The notes beneath the pieces are model-generated. The model had not been told where the DNA came from. It worked only from the letters and a program-made list of their open reading frames with translations, and made no database searches. The position numbers were made by a program, and so were the translations under genes. From positions 62,001-126,000 of the forward strand of contig NZ_MJEJ02000039.1 of assembly GCF_002095435.2 (NCBI RefSeq): a stretch of DNA of 64,000 bases, in the 5' to 3' direction. Origin of the DNA: Williamsia sp. 1138. Lineage in GTDB: Bacteria > Actinomycetota > Actinomycetes > Mycobacteriales > Mycobacteriaceae. Shown piece by piece: positions 17,171-25,916 of the stretch. Numbering within the stretch: the first letter of the stretch is position 1; each line of letters opens with the position of its first letter.

Positions 17171-18792
17171 CAGCGGGGTTCTATCTGCAGATCCGTCCAC
17201 GCCGGGAACGGTTGCGCCGCCGCGGTCCTGCTGCCGATCACGCTGAAGCCACCGCGTCCGTCACGAGAGGGCACCGTGGCCACCACCGCGCCGTCCACCC
17301 AGATCCTGGTCTCTTGCGGCGACACCGTGACCTTGACGCGGTGGGTGGCACTGTCGCGGAGCACCGTGCCGGCCAGTGTTCGGTTGGCGCTGTCGGTGAC
17401 GGTGGCGCGGTCCCGGCTGACCATCAGCCGCACCGATTGATCGGTACCGGAGCCGGTGCGCACCCGCAACCCGGTGGACATGCCGCGGCGGATGTCGACG
17501 GCGGTACCGGTCAGCGTGTAGTTGGTCCACTGGTCGGTGCGTTGTGCTGCCCACAGCGCCTCGGTGTAGGTCAGCGTGTCCGCATCGAATCGAACGATGC
17601 CCGAGGCCAATTCACCGTCATCGATCGGACCTCGGAAGTAGCGTCCGGGTTCGAGCCAGCTGCTGTCGACGGCAACGGGGTCCATCGCGGTGACGGGCAG
17701 GGTCTGGGCTCCGCGCATGCGGTCGAACAGTTGACGCTCGGTGTCCCCGCGCTTGATCTCCAGCCGTTCGAGCGGGGTGACCTGTTCGGCGGAGACCGGT
17801 GCCGGCGCGATCGCGTGGCTCTGATTGGTGAAGGCGGCGGCATAGTGATCGCGGATGACCTGCGACGAGATCTCGACGGCAGAGTTGCTGATCCGCGAGC
17901 TCGGAGCCGAGAACGGATAGGAGAACAGTTGAGGTGCAGGGAGGTCGTGGGCAGCGAACTTCCGTTCAGACGCCTCGACGTCGAGGAGCATGCGTTCGCG
18001 GAACTGTGCGTCGTCTTCGACCTGGCCGTTGACTGTCTCGTGGGCGGCCATGGTCGGGAGTAGTTGCCCGTTCTCGGTGGTGCGGTAGTGCAGATCGTCG
18101 GTATGGGATTGGAAGGACCAGCGTCCGGAGTCGTGCATCCGGTTGATCTGTTGCCAGGTCAGGTAGTACGGCTGCCGAGTGCTCACCGATGATGTGATCA
18201 GGAAGCTGACGGCGCTGAAGCCGTAGTCGTCGAGGATGGTGTCGGCGTACTTGTAGAGGCCGGAGGTGCCGTCGTCGAAGGTGATCACCACTGATTGCTT
18301 CGGTGGGGTGGAGGCCCCCAACAGGTAGTCGACGTACTGTTTGCCGGTCAAGGTGCGGTAGCCGGCGGTGTGGAGCATCTTCATCTGCGCGGCAAAGGCT
18401 TCCGGGGTGATGACGTACTCGCCCGCGTCGGGGTCGGTGCTTATGTCGTGGTAGGTCAGCACCAGGGGAGCCGCGCCGAATCCTGCTCCGAGACGGCCGG
18501 TGTTCTCGGCGGCCCACCCTGCGTACAAGGCGGTGTCTTCGGAGGTGAAGGTGGGCGCCGCGGTGTCTTCACGGAAGCCGATGTACTTCTGCCACCACCA
18601 GATACCAACTGCCGAGGCGACCAGTGACACCACGACACCGATCGCCAGAACCCGGACGATGAGCGCTGTGAACCGGTGCCCGACGTGCCCCCGGCGGGTC
18701 GGTGGGCCGAGCTCGGGCATCAGCGCCGCTCCGCGTGACCGGGTGATGTGCGCTTGCGCGGTCGCGGCGCGATGTCGTTCGAGCAACGTCAT
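17170..18792 (-). CDS. PgaB/IcaB-like polysaccharide deacetylase with C-terminal beta-sandwich
   Basis: A 540-residue membrane-anchored protein. Residues 1-45 are cytoplasmic, a transmembrane segment spans about 46-67, then a NodB-homology domain (about 105-340) and a LamG-like domain (about 375-540: LEPGRYFRGPIDDGELASG, YTLTGTAVDIRRGM, RIWVDGAVVATV). Catalytic motifs are LTYHDI, VVITFDDGTSGLY (the TFDD acid/metal motif) and FQSHTDDLHY (metal-binding His, with the second His in DLH). This is the layout of enzymes that remove acetyl groups from a beta-1,6- or beta-1,4-linked N-acetylhexosamine polymer during export (IcaB/PgaB). Start ATG 18792 overlaps the preceding 35-residue gene by four bases (ATGA). 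Confidence 0.85.
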   Translation of the reverse strand: MTLLERHRAATAQAHITRSRGAALMPELGPPTRRGHVGHRFTALIVRVLAIGVVVSLVASAVGIWWWQKYIGFREDTAAPTFTSEDTALYAGWAAENTGRLGAGFGAAPLVLTYHDISTDPDAGEYVITPEAFAAQMKMLHTAGYRTLTGKQYVDYLLGASTPPKQSVVITFDDGTSGLYKYADTILDDYGFSAVSFLITSSVSTRQPYYLTWQQINRMHDSGRWSFQSHTDDLHYRTTENGQLLPTMAAHETVNGQVEDDAQFRERMLLDVEASERKFAAHDLPAPQLFSYPFSAPSSRISNSAVEISSQVIRDHYAAAFTNQSHAIAPAPVSAEQVTPLERLEIKRGDTERQLFDRMRGAQTLPVTAMDPVAVDSSWLEPGRYFRGPIDDGELASGIVRFDADTLTYTEALWAAQRTDQWTNYTLTGTAVDIRRGMSTGLRVRTGSGTDQSVRLMVSRDRATVTDSANRTLAGTVLRDSATHRVKVTVSPQETRIWVDGAVVATVPSRDGRGGFSVIGSRTAAAQPFPAWTDLQIEPR

Positions 18793-18896
18793 AGGAGCGT
18801 TCCCCGGCTGAGCACAAAGATGTAGACCACGACGGCCGACGCGATGAACGCGACACTGAACAGTGCGCGTAAGAGCTTCCTGGACTTCAGATTCAC
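18789..18896 (-). CDS. 35-residue single-pass membrane peptide, synthase accessory candidate
   Basis: GTG 18896 overlaps the stop of the glycosyltransferase gene (GTGA), and its own stop overlaps the deacetylase start (ATGA). The product has a basic N-terminus (VNLKSRKLLRALF) and one transmembrane helix (about residues 12-30), then RGTLL. The double overlap is strong evidence that it is translated. In PNAG operons the equivalent position is filled by the small membrane subunit IcaD/PgaD (about 100-140 residues), which assists the synthase; this peptide may be a minimal version. No sequence identity is claimed. Confidence 0.65.
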   Translation of the reverse strand: MNLKSRKLLRALFSVAFIASAVVVYIFVLSRGTLL

Positions 18897-20398
18897 AGTG
18901 ACCTCGACCAGATGTTGCGTCGAATCGTGAGCAGTGAGTAGGGGAGCAGCCAGGACAGACAGAGTGTGGAGATGAGTCCCATCAGCGGCCGGTACCGCCA
19001 GCGGGTCGAGTTGGGGTTGTCGACGGCGAACGCCACGGCCCAGGCGCAGCCTTTGATGAAGATGCCACCCAGGTAGAGGGCGGTCAGCAGCCACAGTCCG
19101 TTGACGGGTGCCCAGATCATGTGCCGGATCGCCATCAGTGGCGCGGCCGCGACCCAGACAGCGTGCCCGTAGTAGAGGACGGACGGCTGAAGCCCTCTGC
19201 GCCACATGAATGTTCCGGAGAAGCACAGGTTCCGGATGAAGCTCTTCTTCCAGCGCACCTGTTGCTTGAAGAAGGCGCGGGGTGACTCGGGCACCACGGT
19301 CCATACCTTCGCCGACCGTACGTAGCCGACCCGCCACTTACGCTCGGGGTAGTCGATCGCGGCGACAAAATGGGATTCCGGGTACTGCTCTTTGAGCGCC
19401 CGGCCCCGCCACTTCTGGCCCAGGACGTATCCGGTGAGTTGGCGGTCGGTCGCGAATTTGAACTCGCCGCCAAGAAAGCGGTCATTGGCCCACGCCGGCA
19501 GGTAGTTCCAGATGGCGTCGCGGCGGAACACCGCAAGCGGCCCGGACACGCAGGTCACCGAACCGAGGGAGGCTTCGGCGGCCTTGACGACGCGGAACGA
19601 TCCTTCGTACCAGGTGTCCTGGATCTTGGTCAGCAGGGTGGAGTCGGCGTTGAGCGCGCGCGCATGTCCCGACACCGCACCCAGGTCCGCCTCGGACACC
19701 AGGGCGGCGACGCAGCGGCGCAACGCATCCGGTGCCAGGACGCAGTCGGAGTCGGTGAAGGCGATCACCTCGCCCGTGGCGACCTCGGCGCCGCGAACCA
19801 ACGCGTTCTTCTTCCCGACGTTGCGCTCGAGTTCGATCAGCGTGAAGTTCAGCTCGGTGGTGAGGTGTCGCAAGATCTCGGTGGTGCCATCGGTGGAGGC
19901 GTCGTCGACGACGATGACCTCGAGGCCGGGATAGTCAGACTCGACCATCGACCGCACGCACCGCTCGATCACGTCGCGTTCGTCTTTGATCGCCACGAGG
20001 AAGCTCACGGTGGGCACTGCCGGCAGGGGCGGAAAACTGAGCGGCGCAACGTGGTTGGAGTGCCGCGACTCGGCCGGGTCTTCGTACCGTGCGTAGGCGA
20101 GGACGAAGGCGTAGATGGTCGACGACAACACTGCGAACCCGTACAACATGATCCACGGATCGAAGATTATCTCGGGAAACTGCCGGGCCAGCAGAGCGAA
20201 CAGCGGTGTCAGCGCGAGTACCGCAATCAGGAACTTGGCGGCTCTGCGGACGTGTGGGTCCCAGTTGTCGAACCATCGACGTCGCGGACGCGGTGCGCCC
20301 CACGTGTCTGCATCTATCTGCGCAGCTGACCCAGTGGGCGGCGTCCATGTCTGTACCGGCTCGGTCCGCGATGACCGAGCCGAGTGCTGAATAACCAT
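18893..20398 (-). CDS. Processive family-2 glycosyltransferase (hyaluronan/PNAG synthase type)
   Basis: A 501-residue membrane enzyme. Two N-terminal transmembrane segments (about 52-70 and 82-102) precede a GT-A catalytic domain (about 125-380) with VSFLVAIKDERDVIERC, VIVVDDASTDGTTE, FTDSDCVL (DxD-like metal site), SVTCVSGPLAVFRRD, and the processivity motif QQVRW (FFKQQVRWKKSF). Two or more C-terminal helices follow (about 412-470). These motifs define enzymes that both polymerise and export linear glycans such as hyaluronan, chitin or poly-N-acetylglucosamine. The deacetylase downstream argues for an N-acetylhexosamine-containing product, and the sugar dehydrogenase upstream for a uronic acid component. 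Confidence 0.9.
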   Translation of the reverse strand: MVIQHSARSSRTEPVQTWTPPTGSAAQIDADTWGAPRPRRRWFDNWDPHVRRAAKFLIAVLALTPLFALLARQFPEIIFDPWIMLYGFAVLSSTIYAFVLAYARYEDPAESRHSNHVAPLSFPPLPAVPTVSFLVAIKDERDVIERCVRSMVESDYPGLEVIVVDDASTDGTTEILRHLTTELNFTLIELERNVGKKNALVRGAEVATGEVIAFTDSDCVLAPDALRRCVAALVSEADLGAVSGHARALNADSTLLTKIQDTWYEGSFRVVKAAEASLGSVTCVSGPLAVFRRDAIWNYLPAWANDRFLGGEFKFATDRQLTGYVLGQKWRGRALKEQYPESHFVAAIDYPERKWRVGYVRSAKVWTVVPESPRAFFKQQVRWKKSFIRNLCFSGTFMWRRGLQPSVLYYGHAVWVAAAPLMAIRHMIWAPVNGLWLLTALYLGGIFIKGCAWAVAFAVDNPNSTRWRYRPLMGLISTLCLSWLLPYSLLTIRRNIWSRSL

Positions 20399-20401
20399 CT
20401 G

Positions 20402-21679
20402 TCAGTGCATATCCGGGATGAGGCGAGGCTCGGAACGAAAGGTCATGTCCAGCACCTGCGGCCGACCGGTGTCGTGACCCGAGGTCCACCACTCGGTCTC
20501 ACCCGGATGGAGGGTGTGCACGAGGATCAGGTCTGCCGACTCGGCGGCCTCGCTCGACGAGGTCGGAACCCGTTTGCCGTCAATGGTGATGGCAGGGACA
20601 AAGGCGTCCGAGTAGGTGACCATGGCACCGGCGCGAGTCAGGTCGGTGATGATTTCCAGGGCGGGGGACTCACGCACGTCGGCGACACCGGACTTGTAGG
20701 CAACGCCGACGATGTGCACGCGGGAGCCGGCCATCGGCCGACCCGCATCGGCGAGCCGGGCGCGGATCTTGCTCACGATCGCCGACGGGCGTTGCACGAT
20801 GCCGGCCATCGCCGCCTCGGTGATCGGGGCGCTGCCCCTGGTACGCCGCAACTGCCACAGCAGGTAGTGGGGATCGCAGGGGATGCAGTGCCCGCCGACG
20901 CCGGGCCCCGGTGTGAACCGCATGAAGCCGTACGGCTTCGTCGCCGCGGCGTCGATGATCTCGGTGATCGGCAGCCCCATCGACTCGGCGACCTCCGCGA
21001 ACTCATTGGCGAAGGCGATGTTGACGGCCCGGAAGGTGTTTTCGAGCAGCTTTGTCATCTCGGCGACCTCGGGGGAGGACACCTCGTGCAACTCGGCAGC
21101 GGTGGCGGCCAGAGTCTCCGCGGCGTGATGGGTACACGACGGTGTGACGCCACCGATCACTCGCGGGGTGGCCGTGGGAGAGTGACCGCTGACACCAGGG
21201 TCGATGCGCTCAGGTGAGAAGGCAACGAACACATCCTGGCCCACCACGAAGCCGCGATCAGTCAACGGACCCACCAGCAGTTCACGGGTGCAACCAACGT
21301 AGGTCGTTGACGTCAGGATGATGCTCTGACCACTTCTTGCCTGCGCGACAACGGTGTTGCAGGCCGAGTGCAGGGCCGTCAGTTCAGGCGCCTGGCTCTC
21401 GTCCACGGGAGTGGGTACGCACACGATGACGGTGTCGGCCTTACTGATCCGGTTCGCATCGACGGTGAGTTCGAGAAGTCCCGAGGCCAGGTCGGTACGC
21501 AACCGGGTGAGATCGGCCGGTGGGAGGTCGATGTTCGCTTCGGCGATGTTGGTGAGGCGTTCGACGGCGACGTCGAAGCCGATCACCCGGTGGCCGGCCG
21601 CAACCAACGACATTGCCGTCGGCACGCCGACATATCCCAATCCGACTACCGCAACCACAGCATTGCCCGAACGGTTCAT
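20402..21679 (-). CDS. Nucleotide-sugar 6-dehydrogenase (UDP-GlcNAc/ManNAc dehydrogenase type)
   Basis: A 425-residue member of the UDP-glucose/GDP-mannose dehydrogenase family. The Rossmann motif VVGLGYVGVP is near the start, the second NAD-binding region is FSPERIDPG, and the active-site block GPGVGGHCIPCDPHYLLW carries the catalytic Cys. A C-terminal UDP-binding domain begins at VHIVGVAYKSGVADVRESP. The HCIPCDPHYL form is typical of the WecC/WbpA/TviB branch, which oxidises UDP-N-acetylhexosamines, rather than the UDP-glucose branch represented at 31.3 kb. ATG 21679 is favoured over 21694 because GGAAGG lies upstream. It heads the minus-strand polysaccharide operon; three bases separate its stop from the synthase start. 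Confidence 0.88.
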   Translation of the reverse strand: MNRSGNAVVAVVGLGYVGVPTAMSLVAAGHRVIGFDVAVERLTNIAEANIDLPPADLTRLRTDLASGLLELTVDANRISKADTVIVCVPTPVDESQAPELTALHSACNTVVAQARSGQSIILTSTTYVGCTRELLVGPLTDRGFVVGQDVFVAFSPERIDPGVSGHSPTATPRVIGGVTPSCTHHAAETLAATAAELHEVSSPEVAEMTKLLENTFRAVNIAFANEFAEVAESMGLPITEIIDAAATKPYGFMRFTPGPGVGGHCIPCDPHYLLWQLRRTRGSAPITEAAMAGIVQRPSAIVSKIRARLADAGRPMAGSRVHIVGVAYKSGVADVRESPALEIITDLTRAGAMVTYSDAFVPAITIDGKRVPTSSSEAAESADLILVHTLHPGETEWWTSGHDTGRPQVLDMTFRSEPRLIPDMH

Positions 21680-22368
21680 TACTTTGCCTTCCATAATCGC
21701 CGGATCTATTCGGGGCAGGGCGTCGCGCAGTGCGATGCAATCCGGTGGCGGAGTTTCGATCTGACTGAACGTTCGAGGAAAAATGTCGCTCAGATCAGTT
21801 CAGACGGTGACCCCGCACAGCTGGTGTTCGCGCAGTCGTACGCGACTTCCTGCCTAGATCCGTCGCAAACTGTACTCGAAACAGGCGAAAAACCCCGCTC
21901 GAGAAAAGAATTGCCGCCGATTCATCTGTTGGGTCCACGGGCTGGCCTGGCTGGGTTCGCACGGTTTCCGAAACCCAAGAGTTTTCTATTTGACACAACA
22001 CTCATTGAAATAAGAATGGAGATGAAGTTGCAGACAATTCGCAATTCCGGGGTCGACGGCCGGGGTGGAGGCGATTTTGGTGAGACGTAAGCGAACTTAT
22101 GACCGTCACGGTCGCCGATCCTTGAACGTGCCGGCGCGCCGACCCCCAGCTGACCGTCGACGCGTCCTAGGTTCTGGACTCAGGTTCTAGTTAATTGGCC
22201 TTCGTTCGCTGAGAACCCAGTCATCGAAACAGTGCGAGGAAGGCTGTGTGCAGGTCGTTCCCACCATCTGAGACGAACCGTTCCTGGCGGTAGGCGTGAT
22301 TCGTCAGTGCCGTTGTCCAGCAATGACATAGACGATCAAAAGTGCCCTAAAAGGCAGGTCCGGTTCGA
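21680..22368. other. Upstream region of the polysaccharide operon, no gene seen
   Basis: About 690 bases between the dehydrogenase start and the next gene, both on the minus strand. No frame with coding character was seen on either strand. TTGACA occurs at 21990-21995 on the plus strand, but there is no good -10 at normal spacing. The promoter for the dehydrogenase operon probably lies here. The AT-richer part is around 21970-22030. Confidence 0.4.
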
Positions 22369-23010
22369 CTACCGGCACTCGCGAGATTCGAGCGTCTCGA
22401 AATACGGCGGCAGCCGTTTGCCGTCGAATGGCTCGAACCAGTTGTCGAGTGTGCCCGCGGTTCCGCTGCGGCGGCCCGCGCCGTTATCGCTCGCGTCAGG
22501 GCGGTAGAGATGGTCGTGATCGGCGCCTGCCAGCAACTCCCGTGCGAGTGTGGACCGCCAGTCGTCCGCCAGGTCGAGGCCGTAGGTGTCTTTGTAGAAC
22601 TGGACGTGGTCGAACAGCACGCGAATGAGTAACTCTTGGGCGACGCAGTCCGGTGGTGACCACTCCCGGGTCAGCCGGGCGAACAGGTCGGCTGCCGCGA
22701 CTATCAGCTTCTGTATGAATCGAAAGTCGTATTCGTGCGCGAAGCGTCTGGGTAGGAAGGGCAGGATGGTTCCGTCTGTGGTCAGCGACACTCCGGGATC
22801 GGCCATGGACCTGCCTGCAAGGTCTTCGAAGAGCCCATCCATCACGTAGGAGGAAGCAACCCACAACGCGGCAGACAGGGCGTCAGCCTGCCGCTGCTGG
22901 ACCGCCCGGGCGACGGGGTCGCCCTCCTCAGGGTCGACGCCGAGGAGCTCAGGTGGGATACCGGAGACCCGGCGGGCTGTGTGCATGAACGTGGTCGTCG
23001 TTTCACCCAT
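22369..23010 (-). CDS. Hypothetical soluble protein
   Basis: A 213-residue protein. ATG 23010 is chosen because a GGGGGG-rich site lies about six bases upstream; the frame is open to 23049. It is rich in Asp/Arg, has no signal peptide or membrane segment, and a helical central part (QADALSAALWVASSYVMDGL, FDFRFIQKLIVAAADLFARL, CVAQELLIRVLFDHVQFYKD). No domain recognised. It stands alone, with long gaps on both sides. Confidence 0.6.
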   Translation of the reverse strand: MGETTTTFMHTARRVSGIPPELLGVDPEEGDPVARAVQQRQADALSAALWVASSYVMDGLFEDLAGRSMADPGVSLTTDGTILPFLPRRFAHEYDFRFIQKLIVAAADLFARLTREWSPPDCVAQELLIRVLFDHVQFYKDTYGLDLADDWRSTLARELLAGADHDHLYRPDASDNGAGRRSGTAGTLDNWFEPFDGKRLPPYFETLESRECR

Positions 23011-23258
23011 TCGAGGCCCCCCAAGAGGATAAGTCGGGTTACGGCGCACGTATCTCGGCGCATAGAAATTCTAATCAAAGGCAGTCTGCCCAAGGCTAGA
23101 TACTGCTAAACGCGTCGATAATTAGGGAAGGGGCGACCGATCAATTTAATGAGCCACAACAACGTCCGGGGCTGGACGCATGGATTTCTTACTCGCAGTA
23201 ACGAGGCGAGCGGCGCCGTCTGGTGGGAAGACTGGCGTGTCCCTTGTTGCCGGCGACG

Positions 23259-23489
23259 TCAGGCACGCAGCGACTGCGGGATGTCCACAGGAGCGGCGGA
23301 TTCACGCAATTCTGCTGAGAGGGAATCGTTTTCGCGATTGAAGTTGCTCGACAATGCGATGACGGAAGGCACTTCGGCATAAATCTGCTCTCGCGCATCA
23401 GCGCGCTTGACCATCCGACCGATTGCCAACGCGACAGCAACAGACACCAGTATCCAGACGACGGCCCCGATGCCGCTCAACCACCACAT
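23259..23489 (-). CDS. Small membrane protein, paralogue of the 23869 gene
   Basis: A 76-residue protein if started at ATG 23489 (an upstream ATG at 23507 is possible). It opens MWWLSGIGAVVWILVSVAVA, one transmembrane helix, then GRMVKRADAREQ and a Ser/Glu-rich soluble tail. The first 35 residues match the protein encoded divergently at 23869 (MWWxxxGAVxW, V/A-rich helix, IGRxxxxAD), so the two are paralogues. Function unknown; the basic ring after the helix suggests the tail lies in the cytoplasm. Confidence 0.6.
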   Translation of the reverse strand: MWWLSGIGAVVWILVSVAVALAIGRMVKRADAREQIYAEVPSVIALSSNFNRENDSLSAELRESAAPVDIPQSLRA

Positions 23490-23660
23490 TTGCAGAATTA
23501 TGACCATTGAGAACTGGAAAAGAAAGCCAGATCTAGGAATTGATTGTTACGGTCATAAATTGACCGGGAATGTCCGAATTCTAGGCATAGTGATTTCCGG
23601 AAGCGGCGATGAAGCTGCAGAAAATGCCCGCCCGGCGGAAGTCGTCTCAGGCCTCGGGCA

Positions 23661-23676
23661 GAAGTGACGTCACTTC
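23661..23676. promoter_or_regulatory. Perfect 16-bp palindrome in a divergent intergenic region
   Basis: GAAGTGACGTCACTTC is its own reverse complement. It sits in the 379-base gap between two divergent paralogous membrane protein genes, 172 bases from one start and 193 from the other, so it is nearly central and could be a shared operator. No other palindrome of this length was seen in the gap. Confidence 0.4.
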
Positions 23677-23868
23677 ACGCGTCGACTTCCACACCGGTGA
23701 GGCGCGGGCGTCCAGTCGGAGGTCATTCCCGACGTCTGCTCTGACGGTCGTTGCATTGGCGATGTGTCAGATCTCTTGCCGGAAACTGCGCACACTTAAT
23801 CAATCATGTGACCGACACGTAATCCTTTCGAGGCTGTTTGATGTCCTTTTCTGTCCATACTGAATGAC

Positions 23869-24024
23869 ATGTGGTGGATCGCTATTGGTGCCGTTCTCTG
23901 GGTACTCGTGGCGATGGTGGGTGCAATGCTCATCGGACGGGTGATCAGCCACGCCGATCTCGAGGACGAAGCGGTTGCGCTCCGCCGACAAAATCGAGAG
24001 TCGAATCTCCGTCTTCTTCGCTGA
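23869..24024 (+). CDS. Small membrane protein, paralogue of the 23259 gene
   Basis: A 51-residue protein from ATG 23869 to TGA 24022-24024. It has a single transmembrane helix at about residues 3-24 (WWIAIGAVLWVLVAMVGAML) followed by GRVISHADLEDEAVALRRQN, a short charged helix. Its start and the boundary after the helix align with the protein encoded at 23259-23489. No ribosome binding site is obvious (CTGAATGAC upstream), so a weakly translated or leader-coupled gene is possible. Function unknown. Confidence 0.6.
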   Translation: MWWIAIGAVLWVLVAMVGAMLIGRVISHADLEDEAVALRRQNRESNLRLLR

Positions 24025-24245
24025 CAATCGAAACCGCACTTGAGTGCCGGGGCCTCACTGAGGTTCATGCGAACGGACGACGTCGCCGAGGTTTCACGTA
24101 TCAGTCACTGCATAGTGTTGTTGCACAACCATCTTGACTTCAGGCGCGCGTGCTGAATGGTGGCTACCCCGATATGCGAATCTGGTCGCAGTGACGGACA
24201 ATCGTTCGAGACGCCCACTGAGGGTCCATCGAAAAGTCGGGGAGT

Positions 24246-25289
24246 ATGAATAAAGTCATCCGTGTAGCTTTCTGTTCGGCGTTGGCCGCGTGCCTCGCCG
24301 TGGGCGCGCCGACGGTGGGTGCCGCACCGGTGGCGCCGGACTCGAGCGCCACCTCCAGCGGTGACATCGGATACTGGGATCAACAGTTGGCTCAGCGGGA
24401 TCGATCGATATTGAACCGGGCTGCGGTGGGAACAGAACGCGAATCTGTGGTGCAGGTGTACTCGAGTGCGATGAACCGCTCGGTGCCTGTGCATATTCGG
24501 CGGCCCAAGGACACGGCAACGCCGGCCCCGGTTCTGTACCTGCTCGATGGTGGCGGCAGGTATGCGTCCACCGACATCGCCCAGTACCTCGACGATGCTC
24601 ACGTCAACATCGTGTCGCCCGCAGGCGGCATCAACGCCTACTGGACGGACTGGAAGAGTCCTGATCCCGATGTGGGTATCGCCAAGTGGGAAACGTTCAT
24701 GACCAAGGAACTCCCACCGGTGATCGACAACATGCTCGGGACCACCGGGCGTAACGCGGTGGCGGGGATGTCGCGCGTAGGAACGTCAGCCTTGCAGTTA
24801 GCGATCGCGAAACCTGGCCTCTACGACGGTGTTGCCGCCTACAGCGCGTGTGCCAACGTCAGCGACCCAGTAGGGCAGGCGTTGATCCGAATCACCATGA
24901 ACCACGTCGGGGTGGGAAACCCGGAAAACATGTACGGGCCGTCCAACGATCCGGAATGGGCCGCTCACGATCCGTGGGTTCATGCCGAACGTTTGCGGGG
25001 CACGGCAGTCTTCTTGTCGGCGGGCAGCGGCCTGCCGGGCCAATACGATCGACTGAACAACTCCTACATCGGTGGCGATATAGCCAAGTTGGCGGACCAG
25101 ATCATCGCTGGCGGCGCGATCGAGGCGGTGACCAACGGGTGCACCCGTGCTTTCGCGATCCGTTTGACTGCCCTGGGTATGCGTCCGACCACGCACTTCC
25201 GGCTGACGGGTACTCACGCCTGGAGTTACTGGAACGATGATTTCCACGCGTCGTGGCCGATGCTGTCGAGTTCGCTGGGCTTGGGATGA
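24246..25289 (+). CDS. Secreted mycolyltransferase-like esterase (antigen 85 family)
   Basis: A 347-residue exported alpha/beta-hydrolase. Sec signal peptide: residues 1-27 (VIRVAFCSALAACLAVGAPTVGA-AP). The antigen 85 layout is visible: VLYLLDGGGRYASTDI (oxyanion region), VNIVSPAGG, the nucleophile elbow AGMSRVGTSALQLAIAKP (Ser in GMSRVG, compare GLSMAAS in antigen 85), and the catalytic His in TGTHAWSYWNDDF. Such enzymes transfer mycolic acids between trehalose monomycolate, trehalose dimycolate and arabinogalactan in the cell envelope. The presence of the gene indicates that the organism is a mycolic-acid producer. GGGGAG precedes ATG 24246. Confidence 0.88.
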   Translation: MNKVIRVAFCSALAACLAVGAPTVGAAPVAPDSSATSSGDIGYWDQQLAQRDRSILNRAAVGTERESVVQVYSSAMNRSVPVHIRRPKDTATPAPVLYLLDGGGRYASTDIAQYLDDAHVNIVSPAGGINAYWTDWKSPDPDVGIAKWETFMTKELPPVIDNMLGTTGRNAVAGMSRVGTSALQLAIAKPGLYDGVAAYSACANVSDPVGQALIRITMNHVGVGNPENMYGPSNDPEWAAHDPWVHAERLRGTAVFLSAGSGLPGQYDRLNNSYIGGDIAKLADQIIAGGAIEAVTNGCTRAFAIRLTALGMRPTTHFRLTGTHAWSYWNDDFHASWPMLSSSLGLG

Positions 25290-25337
25290 AGCTCCGCGGT
25301 CAGCGGATGAGGCCGACCAGCCTTACGATTAGTACCA

Positions 25338-25904
25338 ATGAAATGGGCTCGAAGGTTACTGATCGCAGTCTGTGTTGTTCTCGTCGTTTTGCCTGTGCTG
25401 CTGGGAGTTTCGGGTTACCTGCTGTTCACCAAGGGTCACATGGATCCAGTGACCAGGGCAGATGCGATTGTTGTTCTCGGTGGTGAACACGACGGCCGTG
25501 AAGCATACGGACTGGACCTGGCCACACGGGGATATGCCGACACCGTCTTACTCTCGAACCCGTACTGGTCCGGTGACAAGGTCATGAAGAAGGCCTGCGC
25601 TGCCTCGACCGCTGAAGTAGAGGTCGTCTGCTTCAAGCCGCAACCCGGAACCACTCGTGGTGAGGCAATCTTCACCCAGCAGATGGCAGAACGGTTCGGA
25701 TGGGACCACGTCATCGTCATCAGCTGGCGGTATCACCTCTTGCGGGCACGCTTCGTTTTCTCCGAGTGCTTCACGGGGAGGGTGACGATGACTGGAGTTC
25801 CCCGCGCCTATGACTTCTCACTGGCGAAGTGGGAGAGCGTGTATGCCTACCAGGTGGTGGGCTTTGTGAAGGCAGCGGTGGTGGGGTGCGATCGTTTTCT
25901 GTAG
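25338..25904 (+). CDS. YdcF/SanA-like DUF218 membrane protein
   Basis: A 188-residue protein with an N-terminal membrane anchor (about 7-29) and a DUF218 domain: ADAIVVLGGEHDGREAYGLDLATRGYADTVLLSNP, then PQPGTTRGEAIFTQQMAERFGWDHVIVISWRYHLLRARFVF. The VVLGG and late R-H/R-A-R residues are the conserved positions. DUF218 proteins (YdcF, SanA, ElyC) act at the cell envelope, and some are tied to peptidoglycan or vancomycin phenotypes, but no reaction is established. It starts 48 bases after the mycolyltransferase stop, possibly in the same transcript. Confidence 0.85.
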   Translation: MKWARRLLIAVCVVLVVLPVLLGVSGYLLFTKGHMDPVTRADAIVVLGGEHDGREAYGLDLATRGYADTVLLSNPYWSGDKVMKKACAASTAEVEVVCFKPQPGTTRGEAIFTQQMAERFGWDHVIVISWRYHLLRARFVFSECFTGRVTMTGVPRAYDFSLAKWESVYAYQVVGFVKAAVVGCDRFL

Positions 25905-25916
25905 CGCGCAGTCGTT

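Noticed and set aside
22231-22368. Short minus-strand frame after the 22369 gene
   Set aside because: No ribosome site and a translation rich in Arg, Pro and Ser without any pattern.
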